Source of the DNA: Actinotalea sp.
Lineage (GTDB): Bacteria > Actinomycetota > Actinomycetes > Actinomycetales > Cellulomonadaceae
Direction of reading: 5' to 3'
Length of the DNA stretch: 6,085 bases
NCBI GenBank assembly: GCA_014360395.1
Contig: JACIXM010000335.1
Coordinates: forward strand, 1 to 6,085
The notes below the pieces were generated by a model. The model saw only the letters and a list, made by a program, of their open reading frames with translations. It ran no database searches and was not told the origin of the DNA. The number at the start of each line of letters is the position of its first letter. The first letter of the stretch is position 1. Below are positions 3,621 through 6,085 of the stretch, in pieces. The position numbers and the translations under genes are program-made.

Positions 3621-6085
3621 TCACCACGAGGTGCCCCGCTGGGTCAGGTCGGAGTCCGTCGGGACGACGGCGGCCACCGGCTCGCCCTCCGCCCCGGACG
3701 GACCTTCCTCGTGACCGGCACCGGGGGACCCGGTACCGGTGGTCTGGGCGCCGTCGACCGCCATCCGGCCGCGGCTGGTGCCGGACTGGAAGCTCGACAG
3801 CAGCGAGCGCACCTGGTTGGCGTCGCGCTCGGGCCGCGGTCCGCCCGACGCCGTGGCGATCTCCGGCGCGGCGGGCACCGCCGTCGGCGTCCGCCGCGTG
3901 AGCGAGCCCGTACCACCGGTGACCGCCTGCGGGCGGTACGCCGACAGCTGGCTCAGCTCGGCGAGCGCCTGCTGGGCCAGGTCGGCGCGCTGGGCGAGCA
4001 TCGTGTTGACCTCGGCGTCGAAGCTCCCGGGCTCCGGGGTGAAGGTCGTCGGGCCCGGCTCCGGGGTGAAGGTCGTCGGGGCCGGCTCCGGGCTGACGGC
4101 GGTCGGCGGCGCCTCCGCCGCGGCGGGAGCACCGGCACCCGCCCCCTGCCCGGTCGACGCGGCCTGGCCCCACTGCGGGACCTCCGGGCCGTCCCAGGAC
4201 TGCGGCGCCCACGCCCCGGTCGCCGGCGCGGCAGGAGCGGCCGGCTGGGGCGGCGCCGGACGCGGCGACGGGACCTGCCAGCCGTGCTCGACCTGCGGCT
4301 CCGCCACGGGCTCGACGGCCGACGGCGCCCCGGCCACGCCCTGCGCGTCCCGGGTGGCGTGGACGGAGGGGAAGAACGCCGTCGCACCGGAGCCGGGGGT
4401 CGCGGGGGCGACCGGCTCGACCGGCGTCCGGGCGTGCGCACCCGGTTCCGGGGAGCCCCACGCGGACGCCCGGACGGGCGCGGTCGGCGCCGCCGGGGCC
4501 GGCTCCACGACCGGGTCGGCCGACCAGGACGGTGCGGCCACCGCCTCGACGACCGGCGCGGCCGGCGTCCCGACGGCCGGGGCGTGGCTGCGCGCACCGC
4601 GGCCGAACGACCACCAGCGCCGCTTCGACGTCGGCTCCACCGCGACGACCGCGTCGTCCGGCGCACCCGGCAGGCCCACCGGGCCGCCGGCCGGCTCACC
4701 GACCCGTGACCACGGCGTGGCAGGCACCGGGGGCGCCGGCTCCGCCGCGACGGTCGGCTGCGGCGCCCAGGCGGGCTCGACCTGGGCCGTCGGCTGCGGC
4801 GCCCAGGCGGGCTCGACCTCCGCCGTCGGCTGCGGCGCCCACACCGGCTCGGCCTCCGCCGTCGGCTGCGGCGCCCACACCGGCTCGGCCTCCGCCGTCG
4901 GCTGCGGCGCCCACACCGGCTCGACCTCGGCCAGGGCGGGCGTGGTCGGCGCGGACCACGCCGCGTCGTCGTCCCACTGCTCCGCGGCCGGCTGCTCGAC
5001 CGCGACCGGCTGCTCCGGCGACGGCCAGGACGCCGTCGGGGCGGGGTCCTCCTCCCAGGTCGGCACCTGCCACTGCTCGGACGGGACGTGCTCGCCCGGT
5101 GCACCCTCGGACGCCTCCACCTGGGGCGCCCACAGCTCGTGGTCGGCCTCGGCCGGGGAAGGCGACCACGCGTCGTCGTCCGACACCTCCAGGGCCGGCA
5201 CCTCGAAGGCGTGCGCGGACCAGGCCGGCTCGACGGGCTCCGGCTCGACCGGCTGCCACGCGGGCTCCTCCACCCGCAGCGCGTGCCGGCCGGAGGGGCG
5301 CTCCTCGACCGCGCCGAGCAGCGACGGCGGGACGTCGTCGTCCTCCAGCGCCGGGATGACCAGCGGGACGGGCTCGGCCGGGGCGTCCCCGCCCTCGCCC
5401 CATCCGCCACCGAACCCGGTCGCGGCCGCCGCGAGACGGTCGGCGCCGTCCCCCGCGGGCTGCTCGTCCACACGGTCCGGCAGCTGGTCGACCGCGGCGG
5501 CGGCGAGCTCGGCCCGGCGCGACCGGAAGCCCGAGAACATCGACGTCCGGCTCTCCGGGGGCGCGGCGGGAGCCGTCGCCTCGGACGGGCCGTCGCCGGC
5601 ACGCGAGGCACCCGCAGGGTCCCGCACCGGCAGGCCCGACTCGCGCACGGGCAGGCCGGGCTCCCGCACCGGCAGGGCGGACGCACGGACCGGCAGGTCC
5701 GGGGTCGCGGGCGTCCGGGTCGGCAGCACGCTCGTGGTGTCGGCGGCGGCGGGCGCGCGGCTCGGCAGCGGGGCCTCCGGCGCGTCGTCGTCCGCACGGC
5801 GCCGGACGGCGAGCGGCTGGGCCTCGACGACATCCGGGGCCCACCCGCCCTCGACCGGTACTCCGGCCGCGCCGGCGAGCGCGTCGGCGCGGGGCGCGAG
5901 CGGGATGGACGGCGCCGCAGCGGCGTCGTCCTGGTCTCGGTACGTCGTGAGCGGGGCCGCCTCCGCGCCCCGCTGACGACGGCGCGGCAGGCCGTGCCCG
6001 GTCTGCCCGTCGGTGAGGGCGCCGAGGTCGACCTCGGCGGCCGGGTTCTCGGGCGAGCCGACGCTGCCGGCACGCACGTCCTGGG
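3621..6085 (-). CDS. Conservon sensor histidine kinase (CvnA family), C-terminal tail only (5' part outside window)
   Basis: The frame is open from the window edge at 6085 to the TGA at 3621-3623; residues here are numbered from a GTG at 6077 that is not the start. Its place before Roadblock, DUF742 and GTPase genes, and the GHGLPRRRQRGAE segment at 28-39, which resembles the LPRRV-type motif found after the ATPase domain of CvnA-type (nitrate/nitrite-sensing-like) kinases, identify it. No sensor, transmembrane, H-box or ATPase motif is in the window. All 821 visible residues are Pro/Ala/Glu/Val-rich and look disordered. In order: LPxR motifs (30-202), SMFSGFRSRRAEL (179-191), acidic Trp-containing region (270-380), five 12-residue repeats (383-442), KRRWWSFGRGAR basic patch (485-496), PEPGPTTFT repeats (664-684), a probable amphipathic helix FDAEVNTMLAQRADLAQQAL (686-705) and RSLLSSFQSGTSRGR (757-771). 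The tail is exceptionally long for the family. Identity is inferred from context and motifs; the coding frame is supported by these motifs over open antisense frames. Confidence 0.85.
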   Translation of the reverse strand, partial: QDVRAGSVGSPENPAAEVDLGALTDGQTGHGLPRRRQRGAEAAPLTTYRDQDDAAAAPSIPLAPRADALAGAAGVPVEGGWAPDVVEAQPLAVRRRADDDAPEAPLPSRAPAAADTTSVLPTRTPATPDLPVRASALPVREPGLPVRESGLPVRDPAGASRAGDGPSEATAPAAPPESRTSMFSGFRSRRAELAAAAVDQLPDRVDEQPAGDGADRLAAAATGFGGGWGEGGDAPAEPVPLVIPALEDDDVPPSLLGAVEERPSGRHALRVEEPAWQPVEPEPVEPAWSAHAFEVPALEVSDDDAWSPSPAEADHELWAPQVEASEGAPGEHVPSEQWQVPTWEEDPAPTASWPSPEQPVAVEQPAAEQWDDDAAWSAPTTPALAEVEPVWAPQPTAEAEPVWAPQPTAEAEPVWAPQPTAEVEPAWAPQPTAQVEPAWAPQPTVAAEPAPPVPATPWSRVGEPAGGPVGLPGAPDDAVVAVEPTSKRRWWSFGRGARSHAPAVGTPAAPVVEAVAAPSWSADPVVEPAPAAPTAPVRASAWGSPEPGAHARTPVEPVAPATPGSGATAFFPSVHATRDAQGVAGAPSAVEPVAEPQVEHGWQVPSPRPAPPQPAAPAAPATGAWAPQSWDGPEVPQWGQAASTGQGAGAGAPAAAEAPPTAVSPEPAPTTFTPEPGPTTFTPEPGSFDAEVNTMLAQRADLAQQALAELSQLSAYRPQAVTGGTGSLTRRTPTAVPAAPEIATASGGPRPERDANQVRSLLSSFQSGTSRGRMAVDGAQTTGTGSPGAGHEEGPSGAEGEPVAAVVPTDSDLTQRGTSW
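4030..4083 (-). repeat. 27-bp tandem repeat, two near-identical copies plus a degenerate third
   Basis: Copies lie at 4030-4056 and 4057-4083, with a diverged third at about 4084-4110. On the minus strand they encode the 9-residue unit PEPGPTTFT (tail residues about 664-684), just before the predicted amphipathic helix. The unit length is a multiple of three, so the frame is kept. Confidence 0.75.
4753..4932 (-). repeat. 36-bp in-frame tandem repeat, five copies, in the kinase tail
   Basis: Five contiguous 36-bp units lie at 4753-4788, 4789-4824, 4825-4860, 4861-4896 and 4897-4932. The third and fourth are identical or nearly so; the others differ at a few bases. Each encodes a 12-residue unit of the form AE(V/A)EP(V/A)WAPQPT. 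Base changes are concentrated at the V/A positions and the join, as expected for recent duplication followed by drift. Copy number may vary between strains. Confidence 0.95.
5623..5706 (-). repeat. 21-bp tandem repeat, four copies, encoding LPVRxxx
   Basis: Units at 5623-5643, 5644-5664, 5665-5685 and 5686-5706 encode LPVR followed by three variable residues (ASA, EPG, ESG, DPA). LPVR is kept while the three-residue spacer varies, which points to selection on the LPxR motif and not simple slippage. Confidence 0.88.

Noticed and set aside
4753..4932. The 36-bp array as a CRISPR or noncoding satellite
   Set aside because: The units are contiguous with no unique spacers, and the period keeps the protein frame, so it is a coding tandem repeat.
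3739..5976. Long open frame on the + strand (745 codons) antisense to the kinase tail, and other open frames of several hundred codons in the same stretch
   Set aside because: High GC and repeat-rich sequence keep several frames open. The products are Ser/Thr/Gly/Ala or Arg/Pro low-complexity without recognisable motifs, whereas the minus-strand frame carries the kinase-tail motifs and fits the operon.
5971..5986. 16-nt identity with 972-987 (part of the palindrome), suggesting a dispersed repeat; a 10-nt GACGACGGCG core also lies in the hairpin at 2046-2101
   Set aside because: The copy at 5971 codes for Arg/Gln residues of the kinase tail and lacks the second palindrome arm. GAC/GACG runs are frequent at this base composition, so chance is likely.

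Overview
The window is very GC-rich with strongly GC-biased third codon positions, a serine tRNA without an encoded CCA end, and a four-gene operon type (histidine kinase, Roadblock/LC7, DUF742, small GTPase) that is characteristic of Actinomycetota. A high-GC actinobacterium of the Cellulomonas/Micrococcales kind is the best guess. That is inferred from composition and gene types, not from a species-level match.

Layout. Positions 1-977 (+) hold the 3' part of a VLCAD-like acyl-CoA dehydrogenase; its N-terminal half lies outside the window. Its stop codon sits inside a perfect 26-nt palindrome (973-998), probably a shared terminator, because a tRNA-Ser(UGA) gene (1019-1106, -) is transcribed toward it. 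A 90-residue protein of unknown function follows on the + strand (1278-1550). It converges, with only 25 bp between them, on a minus-strand PIN-domain gene (1576-1986) that has no antitoxin gene beside it. A long GC-rich hairpin (2046-2101) separates the PIN gene from the next operon.

Positions 2103-6085 (-) are a 'conservon' (cvn) operon read right to left: the C-terminal part of a cvnA-type sensor histidine kinase (3621 to beyond 6085), a Roadblock/LC7 protein (3125-3574), a DUF742 protein (2701-3120) and an Era/Ras-like small GTPase (2103-2720). By analogy with Streptomyces conservons, these proteins likely form a membrane-associated complex in which the kinase senses a signal and the Roadblock and DUF742 proteins couple it to the GTPase.

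The most unusual part is the kinase tail. More than 820 residues of apparently disordered, Pro/Ala/Glu-rich sequence are visible, with no kinase domain in them. The tail contains eight LPxR motifs (four in a 21-bp tandem repeat), a five-copy 36-bp tandem repeat with one Trp per 12-residue unit, about 26 Trp in total, a small 27-bp repeat, and two conserved-looking islands near the C-terminus. It is longer than the other three proteins of the operon combined. No gene-free stretch exceeds 300 bp; the longest is 1107-1277.
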